DNA of 64,000 bases from JALYYC01 sp039922495 (GCA_039922495.1 JBDTEO010000006.1:1-64000); one strand, 5' to 3'; shown: positions 31,955 to 40,983, numbered from the stretch's first letter. Notes: generated from the sequence alone by a model not told the origin. A program made the numbers and translations.

Positions 31955-32497
31955 CTAGTCGGCGATCTTCCGGCGGCGAATGATCCGTTCGAGTAACGGC
32001 ATCCGATGCCTGGGCTTGCCGGTCGCGCCGTAGTGCTGACGCGTCTGCTCCCGCTCCCGTTCCTCGAGGACGCGAGGCACCCAGTCCGATTCCAGCATCG
32101 GCGACTCGCCGCCCTCCCAGGTCTTGAGATAGAAGATCCCCTTGAGCGCGGTGAACGGAATGGCAAGATCCTTGACCTCGGTCTGGTCCGGGGACACGAG
32201 GGAGAGCGTGACGCCGTAACGGGATGGGTGCATGTCCCGGCTGCTGTAGCCACGCAGCACCTCGTGGTCGACAAAATGGATCGCGATCCGCTGGTACCGG
32301 TCCATATCGATCTGGTCCGACGGGGCCCGGGAGTCGAGCAGGACGTACTTGAGACTGCTCAGCGGGACAAAGGCGCCCCGGTTGTTGGTGCCCAGGTTGT
32401 TCACCCGGGTTTCCACCACCGGCGTGTCAAGCTCCCGCCTGGGTAAGTCCCCATGCAGCGTCTCGCCGTCGAGGAAGCAGTAGATGGCGTCCGCCAC
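31955..32497 (-). CDS. Hypothetical protein with PilZ-like/DUF6982-type repeats
   Basis: A 180-residue cytoplasmic protein. Two similar beta-rich units are visible: IYCFLDGETLHGDL ... FVPLSSLKYVLL and IAIHFVDHEVLRGY ... AIPFTALKGIFYLK, which resembles a duplicated small domain described near DUF6982. The C-terminal 35 residues are strongly basic (MPLLERIIRRRKIAD). Function is unknown. It lies 27 nt upstream of the flippase-like gene on the same strand. Confidence 0.6.
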   Translation of the reverse strand: MADAIYCFLDGETLHGDLPRRELDTPVVETRVNNLGTNNRGAFVPLSSLKYVLLDSRAPSDQIDMDRYQRIAIHFVDHEVLRGYSSRDMHPSRYGVTLSLVSPDQTEVKDLAIPFTALKGIFYLKTWEGGESPMLESDWVPRVLEEREREQTRQHYGATGKPRHRMPLLERIIRRRKIAD

Positions 32498-32519
32498 TGC
32501 CCGGAATTGTAGGGCCTAA

Positions 32520-32535
32520 CCCGCCGGCCGGCGGG
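32520..32535. repeat. GC palindrome downstream of TadG
   Basis: CCCGCCGGCCGGCGGG is a perfect 16-bp palindrome, followed by two further GCCGGC units up to about 32550. It lies 25 nt past the TadG stop on the minus strand. It may act as a transcript-end hairpin but has no T tract. Confidence 0.4.
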
Positions 32536-32559
32536 CCGGCGGGCCGGCAGGACTCGGAC

Positions 32560-34167
32560 TTATTTGACGAGGTAGGCGTAGCCGCGGAAGTCCGGCGCGT
32601 AGTTCTGATTGAACTGCACCAGCAGCCCGGCCGGGTTCGGCGTGTAGGTGCCGGTGCATCCCGGGGTCCCTACCGTTCCGTTAGGGACACTCGGTGTGAC
32701 GGTGCCCGAGCTGGTCGCCACGTTGCCGCCTTGCAGGCTGACTCGCGGCGCGATCAGCTCGCCGGTGACGGCGTACTTCCCGGGGTTTCCGGCGCTCAAC
32801 CAGGCGCTGACGGCCGTGATCGTCGCGGTCGCGTTCGCCTCATTGAGGAATGATGTGCCCCAGATCTGGAACGGATAGCCACCATAGGTGGGCTTTGATC
32901 CGTCGATGGTCTCCGACCAGGGGGTGGTGTTGGTATCCGTCTGAAGGACGAAGAAGGCAATATGGTTGGTAACCCCGGACGGCGTGCGGTTCGGCGCCAC
33001 GAAGAACACGCTCGGCGACGTATTTCCAGTGGTGCTGGCGCTGAAGCCGCCGCTGCCGTCGAAGATGAACTCGACGCCGTCGGTGCCGTCGGCCGCGGCC
33101 GGCAGGTCGCTATACGTGCCGAGCGTGGGCAGCGGACGGCCATTGCTCGTGTTGGACACGATGCCCCCGGTGATGTTCAGGCCTGCTCCATTCTTGAAGA
33201 GGTAAAGGCCGTTGTCGAAGATGTATGTATCCGTCGCCCTGCCACCTGGCAGGGGAATGTTCAGGCTGCTGGTGAAGGTGCCCGCATGGATATGGAACGT
33301 CGGACTACTCCCCGTCCAGCTCCCCGCGGGAGGATTCGCGGTGGCTTCATAGTTCGGGGCCGGTTCCTGGACCGGGACGGGGTTGACGGTGCCGTACCAG
33401 TAGGTTCGAATCGCATGCGTGTCGGCAGCTGAAAGATGCTCAAAGGTCCCGTTGACGTTGAGCCAACCCGGGTGCGGGTTTGGCGCGTGCCACTTGGAGT
33501 TGGAGACAACGCGGCCCTGGTTACTCGGCTGGCAGATGTCCAGGCCGTTGTTGCCGTCGTCGATCTGCGCGTAGCCGTTCTGGTCGAATTGCACCGTATT
33601 GCCGCCACCGGGCCCGGCCTGGAAGCCGAAGACCGCGTAGGTGTTGTTGAAGAAGCCACCGTGCGCGTAGGCTTCGGCGACGACCGCCGAGTTACTGAAG
33701 CCGATCACGGAGGCGAACGTCAGCGGAACGTTGTAGGTGACCTTGACGTGAATTTCATTGCCGTTGCCGCGGCTCGGGGTCCAGACCGTGACCGAGACCG
33801 GGAGATTGGTGGCGGTTTCGGTGATGAATCCGCTGCCGTTGGCCGAATAGTTCGGATCAGGCGTGGTGCAGATGGCGGCGCTGTTGTGGGTCGGCGTGCC
33901 CAGGACGCCCTGGATGGCAAACAGCGCTGCTTGGCAGTTGGCCCTGGCAATCATTGAGGCCGTCGTGCCCGGGTTGCCATCCGGCGGCAGAAGTTCCTGC
34001 GCCCCAGCCAGGGCACCGGCATCCGCGGCGTTCTGGACGTCCCGGCGCTGGAAGTAGAGGCGACCCGCGTCAAGCCCGAGCGCGATGATGCCGAAGAGAG
34101 CCGTCGCCGACAGGGCGACGATCACGAGGCTCTGGGCGCGCTTGCGGCGGCGGCTGAGTTTTTGCAT
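32560..34167 (-). CDS. TadG-like pilus assembly protein
   Basis: A 535-residue protein of the Flp/Tad type. The first 60 residues form the TadE/G anchor: RAQSLVIVALSATALFGIIALGLDAGRLYFQRRDVQNAADAGALAGAQELL. The remainder is a large exported domain rich in Gly, Asn, Thr and Ser with repeated beta segments (TDTYIFDNGLYLFKNGAGLNITGG), likely surface exposed. It begins immediately after the second TadE stop codon. The core Tad ATPase, platform and prepilin peptidase genes are not in the window. Confidence 0.8.
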   Translation of the reverse strand: MQKLSRRRKRAQSLVIVALSATALFGIIALGLDAGRLYFQRRDVQNAADAGALAGAQELLPPDGNPGTTASMIARANCQAALFAIQGVLGTPTHNSAAICTTPDPNYSANGSGFITETATNLPVSVTVWTPSRGNGNEIHVKVTYNVPLTFASVIGFSNSAVVAEAYAHGGFFNNTYAVFGFQAGPGGGNTVQFDQNGYAQIDDGNNGLDICQPSNQGRVVSNSKWHAPNPHPGWLNVNGTFEHLSAADTHAIRTYWYGTVNPVPVQEPAPNYEATANPPAGSWTGSSPTFHIHAGTFTSSLNIPLPGGRATDTYIFDNGLYLFKNGAGLNITGGIVSNTSNGRPLPTLGTYSDLPAAADGTDGVEFIFDGSGGFSASTTGNTSPSVFFVAPNRTPSGVTNHIAFFVLQTDTNTTPWSETIDGSKPTYGGYPFQIWGTSFLNEANATATITAVSAWLSAGNPGKYAVTGELIAPRVSLQGGNVATSSGTVTPSVPNGTVGTPGCTGTYTPNPAGLLVQFNQNYAPDFRGYAYLVK

Positions 34168-34641
34168 TTAGTATTCCGTCTCCATCGTGGTTTCCGACGC
34201 GAAGGTGACGCCGTTACCGGCTGCGTCCCGAACGACCGGGATCCACGGCTGAAATAGGAACGTGATCTTGATGGTGATCGGGTGTTGCTGCGGGCTGACC
34301 ACGCCAATCCCGGAGCTGTACCAGATGAAACCGGTGTTCGGCGTGGTGGGCGTCGTCGGTGTCGCGCACGGTCCGGGGGTCAGACACGGATCAAGCGACA
34401 GGCTGAATCCGCCCCCCAGCTTGCTCTGCACCGCGGCAACGACCGCCGCATTGGTCGGCAGCGGCGAGTCGTACGGGATTGCGGCCCGCGCGCCCTCGCG
34501 CGAGGCATTGGAGATGGCGTTGTAGGTGTAGACCGCGCGCCCGAGGTCGATGGTGCCAAGCAAGAGTAAGAAGAAGATCGGGGCCAGGATGGCGAACTCG
34601 GTCATGGACTGGCCGGACTGCCGGCGGAGGAGCTTACACAT
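34168..34641 (-). CDS. TadE-like minor pilin
   Basis: A 157-residue TadE-family protein: RRQSGQSMTEFAILAPIFFLLLLGTIDLGRAVYTYNAISNASREGARAAI is the conserved anchor, with Glu in the position expected for prepilin-like processing. A short exported domain follows. The ATG at 34641 overlaps the preceding stop by one base (TGATG). Confidence 0.85.
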   Translation of the reverse strand: MCKLLRRQSGQSMTEFAILAPIFFLLLLGTIDLGRAVYTYNAISNASREGARAAIPYDSPLPTNAAVVAAVQSKLGGGFSLSLDPCLTPGPCATPTTPTTPNTGFIWYSSGIGVVSPQQHPITIKITFLFQPWIPVVRDAAGNGVTFASETTMETEY

Positions 34642-35129
34642 CAGTACTCCGTCCTGAACTGCGAGCTCGTCTTGAGCGTCAGCGGATTGCCGATCAGGTC
34701 GCCGATGATCGGGGTGATGAAGCTGAACTGGTAGGTGGCGGTCACCTTGATGGCGTACTGGCACGAGCTGGTGGTGCCGCAGTCACGGACCCGCTGCGCT
34801 TCGGGGGGTTCAATTGTAATTCGCGACGTGCTGACCGTGAATCCAGTGCCCTGCAATTCCGTCGCAAGGCGGTTATCGATGGACACGTCAGTTGGCACCG
34901 GGCACGACGCGGGCATGGGTGAGCAGGACGGAGTGAGGCCACGGTAGTAGGGAGCGGCCCCGTAGCGGGCGGCCTCGCGAACCGCATTGGTCAGCGAGAT
35001 CTGGTAGTAGAAGGCTCGACCGAGGTCGAGCATCCCCATCATCCCGATGACGAGGAACGGGACCATGACGGCCATCTCCGCGAGGGCCTGGCCCCGCTTG
35101 CGCGTGGAACGCGTGTGCAATCTGATCAT
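34641..35129 (-). CDS. TadE-like minor pilin
   Basis: A 162-residue TadE-family protein: RKRGQALAEMAVMVPFLVIGMMGMLDLGRAFYYQISLTNAVREAARYGA forms the anchor. The exported part has six Cys, more than its neighbour, hinting at disulfides. The ATG at 35129 is chosen over a distant upstream start because it places a short basic tail before the anchor. It opens a three-gene TadE-TadE-TadG unit. Confidence 0.85.
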   Translation of the reverse strand: MIRLHTRSTRKRGQALAEMAVMVPFLVIGMMGMLDLGRAFYYQISLTNAVREAARYGAAPYYRGLTPSCSPMPASCPVPTDVSIDNRLATELQGTGFTVSTSRITIEPPEAQRVRDCGTTSSCQYAIKVTATYQFSFITPIIGDLIGNPLTLKTSSQFRTEY

Positions 35130-35130
35130 G

Positions 35131-35325
35131 CCCTGTTGCGGCGGTCTTTCAATCGTCCCGGCGCCGGGTCCTGGCGCACGCCATGACGGGACGCTAAAAG
35201 TACTCGCCTGCAATTCAACGCCAGCCTATGCCACAATCTGTCGCGACCCCAAGAGCCCTGTCGCATCGTGACGGGTCCGTCGCGGCCCTGTTGCGGGATT
35301 CTTTCGCGTTCCGTGACGGGCCCGT
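35131..35325. repeat. Repeat-rich upstream region of the TadE operon
   Basis: The 246-nt gap between the threonine aldolase stop and the first TadE start has no gene. It contains CCCTGTTGCGG twice (35131-35141, 35286-35296), and CGTGACGGGTCCGT (35267-35280) nearly repeated as CGTGACGGGCCCGT (35312-35325), with partial copies around 35184 and 35355. These may be regulator sites for the operon. Confidence 0.4.
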
Positions 35326-35375
35326 TGTCACGCGACGCGCAACGTCATCGCAGCCGTGACGGCCGGCGGGTCAGG

Positions 35376-36440
35376 CTATCCGGTCGCCCGCAACCTCTGT
35401 CGGGGGGCCGCCTTCATCGCCCGCCGCACCGCGTCCACTGCGGCCTCGACGTCCTCCGCCGTGACCCCCCGGTGGGTGACCATCCGCCAGCGCTGGGGAC
35501 TGGCCTGGTCAAGCAGGACGCCCTCCTCGCGGCATCGATCGATAAACTCTCGAGCGGTCAGCGGTGGGCGACAGGTGCCGAACACCATGTTGCTCTCGAT
35601 CCGCGAGCGATCGATGTCGATGCCGGCAATGCCCTGCAGGCCCTCGCCGAGGCGGCGGGCATTGGCGTGATCGTCGGCGAGCCGGTCCACCATCTGGTCG
35701 AGAGCCAGGATCCCCGCGGCCGCCAGCACTCCGGCCTGGCGCATCCCGCCACCGAGCATCTTGCGGCGACGCCGGGCCTCCATCACGAACGCGGCGGTGC
35801 CGGCGAGCATCGAGCCGACGGGAGCGCTCAGGCCCTTGGAGAGGCAGAACATCACCGAATCGACCGGGCCGGTCAGCTCACGCACGTCGACCTGTTGCGC
35901 CACCGCCGCATTGAAGACCCGGGCTCCGTCGAGGTGCACCCGCATCCCGGCGGCGTGGGCCACCCCTGCGACGGCCTGGGTCTGCGCCGGGCTGAGACAG
36001 ACCCCGCCCTGGCGGTTGTGTGTGTTTTCCAGGCAGAGCAGCGCGCTGCGCGGCTCGTGGATGTCCGGCTCCCGAACGGCCGCCAGCACTTGGTCGGGCA
36101 TCAGCCGGCCGTCCGACGTCAACAACGGCCGGAGTTGCAGGCCGCCCACCACGGCGGCACCGGCGACCTCGGAGATGAAGATGTGGCTCTCCGACTCGAC
36201 GATGACCTCGTCGCCGGGCTTCGTGTGCGCCAGCAGGGCGCAGAGGTTACCCATCGTCCCGCTGGGGACGAAGAGCGCGGCTTCTGTACCGACCATGGCC
36301 GCCGCCTGCTCCTGGAGCCGGTGAATCGTCGGATCCTCGTCCCAGACGTCGTCACCGACCTCGGCCCTCGCCATCGCCTCGCGCATCGCGGCGGTCGGCA
36401 GCGTAAAGGTGTCGCTCCGCAGCTCGATCACGCTGGTCAC
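35376..36440 (-). CDS. ltaE: Low-specificity L-threonine aldolase
   Basis: A 354-residue PLP enzyme cleaving threonine/allo-threonine to glycine and acetaldehyde. The opening IELRSDTFTLPTAAMREAMARAEVGDDVWDEDPTI is diagnostic, ENTHNRQGG and HLDGARVFNAA surround the cofactor, and the PLP lysine is in CLSKGLSAPVGS. Its length matches the family. It follows the DUF881 pair with a 9-nt gap on the same strand. Confidence 0.92.
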   Translation of the reverse strand: MTSVIELRSDTFTLPTAAMREAMARAEVGDDVWDEDPTIHRLQEQAAAMVGTEAALFVPSGTMGNLCALLAHTKPGDEVIVESESHIFISEVAGAAVVGGLQLRPLLTSDGRLMPDQVLAAVREPDIHEPRSALLCLENTHNRQGGVCLSPAQTQAVAGVAHAAGMRVHLDGARVFNAAVAQQVDVRELTGPVDSVMFCLSKGLSAPVGSMLAGTAAFVMEARRRRKMLGGGMRQAGVLAAAGILALDQMVDRLADDHANARRLGEGLQGIAGIDIDRSRIESNMVFGTCRPPLTAREFIDRCREEGVLLDQASPQRWRMVTHRGVTAEDVEAAVDAVRRAMKAAPRQRLRATG

Positions 36441-36449
36441 CGTTCCATC

Positions 36450-37133
36450 CTACTGGCCGAGTTGGGCGTAAATCAGGGGGTGAGGGCCGATCACCTCGGT
36501 GATGGCCAGATCCGGTTTGCGAGCGATGTCAACCTGGAGTCGCGTCTGGAGGCTGGTGGCGGCGACCTCGGCCGCCGCAAACAGCTGCTCCTGATCTCCG
36601 ATCGCGGTGAGCACATAGGGCGACCGGACGGTGTTGCCGCTGACCGTGAGCACCTGGCTTTTGCTTCGGATCGGGGTGTTGCTGACGATGCGGTTGCCGT
36701 TGAGCGAAAAGGCTTCGGCACCGGCGTTTCGCAGGCTATTGAGCAGGTCCTGCAACTCAAAATCCATGATCGTCCCGTCGATGTGGATCTCAAGTCCGGG
36801 ACCGTGCACCGGCACTTCCCCGCCGACCTCGCGAAGGACGGTCAATTCCTTCTCAATGGCCTTCAAGTCCGTGCCGCCCCCGCCCAGCGCCTGTTGGAGG
36901 GCGGCTTCCTGCTGCGTCAGCGCCGCGCTCTGCTGGATCAGCTGGTTGTTGGCACGATTCAGGTCGTTGATCAGCAGCGCGACGCTGGTGTCATCCTGCG
37001 AGGCCAGGGTTCGGGCGACGACCGCCTGTGAGCGTAGCTGGACGACGAACAGAAAGCCTAACGCAAGCGCGATGATGCTCACGGCAATCAGCCGCTGCGC
37101 CCGCGCCGTCTGCTCAGCCGAGCGGTTGTGCAT
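36450..37133 (-). CDS. DUF881 protein (second of tandem pair)
   Basis: A 227-residue protein with an N-terminal transmembrane helix (LIAVSIIALALGFLFVVQLRS), a coiled-coil segment (about residues 50-100) and a DUF881 domain containing VHGPGLEIHIDG, DLLNSLRNAGAEAFSLNGNRIV and SPYVLTAIGD. DUF881 proteins are often near cell-division genes, with no known activity. It overlaps its paralogue's end by 20 nt. Confidence 0.85.
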   Translation of the reverse strand: MHNRSAEQTARAQRLIAVSIIALALGFLFVVQLRSQAVVARTLASQDDTSVALLINDLNRANNQLIQQSAALTQQEAALQQALGGGGTDLKAIEKELTVLREVGGEVPVHGPGLEIHIDGTIMDFELQDLLNSLRNAGAEAFSLNGNRIVSNTPIRSKSQVLTVSGNTVRSPYVLTAIGDQEQLFAAAEVAATSLQTRLQVDIARKPDLAITEVIGPHPLIYAQLGQ

Positions 37134-37839
37134 ATTTCAAGAGAAAGGTGGCTTCGTAGCGGGGAACACTCAAGCGGGTGCCTCGCTGCCAGGCCAGGCC
37201 AAGGCCATAGATCCGGCTGCGGCTCTTCAGCTCGGCGATCTGGTCGCGATTGGCCAGCGTTCGGGTCAGGCTGGACGGGTCCCCGAGTGCCGTGATGGTG
37301 TAGGGGCCGGTGATGCGACTGGCATTGTTGAGGAGGATGTTGACCCCCGCATAGAAGAAGGATGTGGAAGGGACGATCCGTTGGCCGTTCACCGCCACCG
37401 CCTCGGCGCCGCTGGCCCACACGAGATTGACGATGTCCTGGAGGTCCTGGTAGTGGATGACCCAACCGAGGGATCGGTCATTCGGATCGTTCGGATCGGT
37501 TCCGTCGTGCAGCGTGATCGTCAACCCGGGGCCGTGCAGGGCTACGAGCCCGACCACCACCTTCTGATCGTCGAGTTGGGAGTTGACCTGCTGGGCGGCG
37601 CTGGAACGCCGGGCGCTCTCATCCTCGCGGGCTTTGACCTGGGCCTGGAGCCCCTGGACGCGCGCCTTGAGCTGCCGGTTCTGCGCCTCGAGCCCATCGA
37701 CGCTTTTCCGAAGGGCTTCGTCCCTGGCGAACCGGTTGGAAGGGGGAAGCGGCTGGCTTCGGAACTGGGTTGCGGCGAGCCCGGCAACGAGGAACGTGGC
37801 GAGCGAGATGCTCGCCAGCACAGTCATCCGCGGCGTCAC
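37114..37839 (-). CDS. DUF881 protein (first of tandem pair)
   Basis: A 241-residue paralogue of the next gene: N-terminal transmembrane helix, coiled coil (LRKSVDGLEAQNRQLKARVQ and on), then DUF881 with ALHGPGLTITLHDG, DIVNLVWASGAEAVAVNGQRIV and GPYTITALGD. GTG at 37839 or ATG at 37827 are both plausible starts. It is divergent from gdhA with 71 nt between them. Confidence 0.85.
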   Translation of the reverse strand: MTPRMTVLASISLATFLVAGLAATQFRSQPLPPSNRFARDEALRKSVDGLEAQNRQLKARVQGLQAQVKAREDESARRSSAAQQVNSQLDDQKVVVGLVALHGPGLTITLHDGTDPNDPNDRSLGWVIHYQDLQDIVNLVWASGAEAVAVNGQRIVPSTSFFYAGVNILLNNASRITGPYTITALGDPSSLTRTLANRDQIAELKSRSRIYGLGLAWQRGTRLSVPRYEATFLLKYAQPLG

Positions 37840-37910
37840 GGTGCCGTGTAGTGTAATGAATGGCGCCCTAACGTCCGGCAAAGTTCGTGCGAGAAGAGGC
37901 AGGAGGAACA

Positions 37911-39206
37911 ATGGCTCAGAAGCTAGAGGCGGCTCCGCTCAAGGGATTCGCCGACCCCGATCCCCATCACGCGAATCCCTGGTTGATCGCCCAGCAGCAG
38001 TTCGACATCGCCGCCACGGCCTTGGGCCTGGACCCGAACATGGCCCGGGTCCTGCGCGAGTGCAAGCGGCAGTTGATCGTCACCTTCCCGGTGTTGATGG
38101 ACGACCACACGATCCAGATGTTCACGGGATTCCGCGTCCACCACAACATCGATCGGGGCCCCGCCAAGGGTGGGATCCGCTATCACCCAGACGTCACGAT
38201 CGAGGAAGTGAAGGCGCTCGCCATGTGGATGACCTGGAAGTGCGCCGTCGTCGGCATCCCCTATGGGGGTGCCAAGGGTGGGGTCGTGCTCGACCCCAAG
38301 CGGTTGAGCCGCAATGAACTCGAAAACTTGACCCGCCGCTACACCAGCGAGATCAGCATGATGATCGGGCCCGATCGAGACATCCCGGCGCCGGACGTCA
38401 ATACCAACGCGCAGATCATGGCCTGGATGATGGACACGATCAGCATGCACGCGGGGCATTCGGTCCCGGCAGTCGTGACTGGCAAGCCGCTCGGGATCGG
38501 TGGCTCGGAAGGCCGCCCAGAGGCGACCGGTCGCGGCTGCATGCTGACCACCATGGCCGCCCTCCGCCACTTGAAGATCCGGCCTGAGGATGCGACCGTT
38601 GCCGTCCAGGGCGTGGGGAACGTTGGCTACACGACGGCCAAGCTGCTGGCCGATCAAGGCTGCCGGGTGATCGCCGTCAGTGACTCGAACGGCGCCTGCT
38701 ACAACGACGGCGGCATCATCCTCGATGAGGTCGTCCGTGAGAAGGAAATCAACGGCCGGCTCCGGCAGGCGGTCTGCGAAACGATCACGAACGAGGAGTT
38801 GCTCGAGCTCCCGGTGACGGTGCTCGTCCCGGCTGCCCTCGAAAACCAGATCCACCGGGGCAATGCGCACCGCATCAAGGCCAGGATCATCTGCGAGGGC
38901 GCGAACGGCCCGACCTCGCCGGAGGCGGACGAGATCCTGTACGCGAACGGGCAATTCGTGATCCCCGACATCCTGGCCAATGCCGGCGGCGTTACGGTCT
39001 CCTACTTCGAGTGGGTGCAGGACCTCCAGGAATTCTTCTGGGACGAGCACGACATCAATGAGCGGCTCGAGCGCATCATGCTGCGGGCCTTCGACGCGGT
39101 GCTCAAGGTCAGCCTGGAAAAGAAAATCAATATGCGCACCGCGGCCTATGTCCTGGCGGTCGACAAGGTGGCGCAGGCGACCACGATTCGCGGCATCTAC
39201 CCCTAG
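37911..39206 (+). CDS. gdhA: Glutamate dehydrogenase
   Basis: A 431-residue Glu/Leu/Phe/Val dehydrogenase family enzyme, most likely glutamate dehydrogenase linking 2-oxoglutarate and ammonia. The substrate site is seen in RGPAKGGIRYHP and the catalytic Lys in YGGAKGGVVLDP; the cofactor motif is VAVQGVGNVGYTTAKLL. The Asp at DRDIPAPDVNTN is also conserved. The ATG at 37911 has a strong AGGAGG site. It overlaps the convergent YbaK-type gene by 4 nt. Confidence 0.94.
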   Translation: MAQKLEAAPLKGFADPDPHHANPWLIAQQQFDIAATALGLDPNMARVLRECKRQLIVTFPVLMDDHTIQMFTGFRVHHNIDRGPAKGGIRYHPDVTIEEVKALAMWMTWKCAVVGIPYGGAKGGVVLDPKRLSRNELENLTRRYTSEISMMIGPDRDIPAPDVNTNAQIMAWMMDTISMHAGHSVPAVVTGKPLGIGGSEGRPEATGRGCMLTTMAALRHLKIRPEDATVAVQGVGNVGYTTAKLLADQGCRVIAVSDSNGACYNDGGIILDEVVREKEINGRLRQAVCETITNEELLELPVTVLVPAALENQIHRGNAHRIKARIICEGANGPTSPEADEILYANGQFVIPDILANAGGVTVSYFEWVQDLQEFFWDEHDINERLERIMLRAFDAVLKVSLEKKINMRTAAYVLAVDKVAQATTIRGIYP

Positions 39207-39685
39207 GCGGAGGACGCCTTCAGCTCATCGACCCGGCCCGCCGTCACCCGAACCAGGTCCGAGGGCGTGATCGCGAACACATGTCGCGGGGTGCCGGCGG
39301 CTGCCCAGACGGTCTCGAACTCGAGCAGATCACGGTCGATGAAGGTTTGGAGGGGCGCCGGGAAGCCGATAGGCGGGACGCCGCCGATCGCGTAGCTGGT
39401 CGCCGCGCGGACCACGTCGGCGTTGGCCTTACGAATCGGGGCGCCGGCCAGCGTCGCGAGCCGTTCGAGATCGAGCCGGTTGCTCCCAGACATCAGGGCC
39501 AGGACGGGTGCTTGCCCGGCCATGAAGATCAGCGACTTGACGATCTGCCCAACCGACGTGCCGATCGCGCTGGCTGCCTCCTGGGCGGTGCGGGTCGAGG
39601 CGGGAAATTCCTCGATGCGCGTGCTCAGGCCGGCCTCCGTGAGGGCCGTGCGGACCCGGTCGACCGATGAAATTTGTTGGTTCAT
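39203..39685 (-). CDS. YbaK/ProX-type aminoacyl-tRNA deacylase
   Basis: A 160-residue stand-alone editing domain that would hydrolyse mischarged tRNA, such as Cys- or Ala-tRNA(Pro). The catalytic Lys lies in IVKSLIFMAG, and GGVPPIGF is the conserved GxxPxG loop. The ATG is at 39685. A near-perfect promoter for the opposite direction begins 17 nt away, so the region is a divergent promoter. Confidence 0.87.
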   Translation of the reverse strand: MNQQISSVDRVRTALTEAGLSTRIEEFPASTRTAQEAASAIGTSVGQIVKSLIFMAGQAPVLALMSGSNRLDLERLATLAGAPIRKANADVVRAATSYAIGGVPPIGFPAPLQTFIDRDLLEFETVWAAAGTPRHVFAITPSDLVRVTAGRVDELKASSA

Positions 39686-39701
39686 TCGCAGACCGTTCCG
39701 T

Positions 39702-39707
39702 TATAAT
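39702..39707 (+). promoter_or_regulatory. -10 box (TATAAT) for guaB3
   Basis: A perfect TATAAT 71 nt before the guaB3 ATG. A clear -35 box at standard spacing is not seen; TTGGTT at 39677-39682 is the nearest candidate, with a 19-nt spacer. Confidence 0.55.
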
Positions 39708-39777
39708 GCCGGGAAACCAACTCGTTCTGAGGTACACGCATACCCCTTGAGCTCGCCAACCCGTTCGGAGCGCTGAG

Positions 39778-40983
39778 ATGAGTGTGCGTGCGCCGATCAA
39801 GTCGATCGTGGCGCCGCCCGCACAGACCGTCGAGCTCGGCCGGTTCAAGCAGGCTCGTCGGGCCTACGGTTTCGACGAGGTCGCCCTGGTGCCGGGACGC
39901 GTCACCATCAATCCCGACGAGGTCGACACGAGCGTCGCCTTCGGTAACCTGCGGCTCACCGTTCCGATTCTTGCCGCGGCCATGGACGGGGTCGTCGATG
40001 TCCGCTTTGCAGTCGAGATCGGCCGGCTTGGCGGCATCGCGGTGCTCAACCTGGACGGCCTGCAGACTCGCTATCCCGATCCCACCAGCGTCCTTCGCGA
40101 GATTGCCGAGGCGCCCCGGGAGCATATCAACGGCCTCCTGCAAAAGCTTTACCAGGCGCCGGTCCGTGAGCATCTGATCGGGGAACGCATCGCCGCCGTC
40201 AAGCGGGCCGGCGTTCCGATCGCCGTCTCCACCGTCCCGGCGCACGCGAGTCGCCGGGCCCCGGTCGTGCAGGAGGCGGGTGCCGACTGCCTCGTGGTGC
40301 AGGGGACCGTGCTTACCGCCCGCCACATCTCGCGGTCGTACGAGCAACTCTCCTTCGAGAAGCTCTGCGCCAGCCTCAGCATCCCGGTGCTGGCCGGCAA
40401 TTGCGTCGAGTACGAGACCGCGCTGGAGTTGATGCAAACCGGCATCGCCGGCATCCTGGTCGGCGTCGGGCCTGGTGCCGCCTGCACCACCCGTGGCGTT
40501 CTCGGCGTCGGGGTTCCCCAGGTCACCGCGACCAGCGATGTGGCGGCCGCCCGCGAAACCTACCTCCAGGAGACCGGCCGCCGGGTCCAGGTCATCACCG
40601 ACGGGGGCATGCGCGTCGGCGGTGATGTCGCGAAGGCCTTCGCCGCCGGGGCGGATGCGGTCATGATCGGCTCGATCTTTGCCGGCACCGTCGAGGCCGC
40701 CGGCGGCGGCTTTCACTGGGGGATGGCGACCCCGGACCCGAACCTCCCGCGGGGCACCCGTATCCGCGTCGGGCAGCGGGGCACGCTCCGCGAGGTGCTG
40801 GCGGGCCCGGCGCGGGTCGATGACGGGACCCAGAACCTGGTCGGCGCGCTGCGCTCGGCGATGGGTGTCTGCGGCGCCCGCACGCTGCAGGATTTCCAGC
40901 GGACCGAGCTGGTCATCGCGCCCGCCATTCAGAACGAGGGTAAGCTCTTCCAGCAGGCCCAGCAAGTCGGGATGGGGACATAG
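39778..40983 (+). CDS. guaB3: GuaB3-family IMP dehydrogenase-related protein
   Basis: A 401-residue IMPDH/GMPR-superfamily barrel without CBS domains. The active-site Cys lies in GVGPGAACTTRGVLGVG; the opening FKQARRAYGFDEVALVPGRVTINPDEVD is typical of GuaB3 proteins of actinobacteria and cyanobacteria, as is the long insertion near the C-terminus. Cyanobacterial GuaB3 has been reported to work as a GMP reductase rather than IMP dehydrogenase, so direction here is open. It heads the guaB3-guaA-purD-purE cluster. Confidence 0.88.
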   Translation: MSVRAPIKSIVAPPAQTVELGRFKQARRAYGFDEVALVPGRVTINPDEVDTSVAFGNLRLTVPILAAAMDGVVDVRFAVEIGRLGGIAVLNLDGLQTRYPDPTSVLREIAEAPREHINGLLQKLYQAPVREHLIGERIAAVKRAGVPIAVSTVPAHASRRAPVVQEAGADCLVVQGTVLTARHISRSYEQLSFEKLCASLSIPVLAGNCVEYETALELMQTGIAGILVGVGPGAACTTRGVLGVGVPQVTATSDVAAARETYLQETGRRVQVITDGGMRVGGDVAKAFAAGADAVMIGSIFAGTVEAAGGGFHWGMATPDPNLPRGTRIRVGQRGTLREVLAGPARVDDGTQNLVGALRSAMGVCGARTLQDFQRTELVIAPAIQNEGKLFQQAQQVGMGT

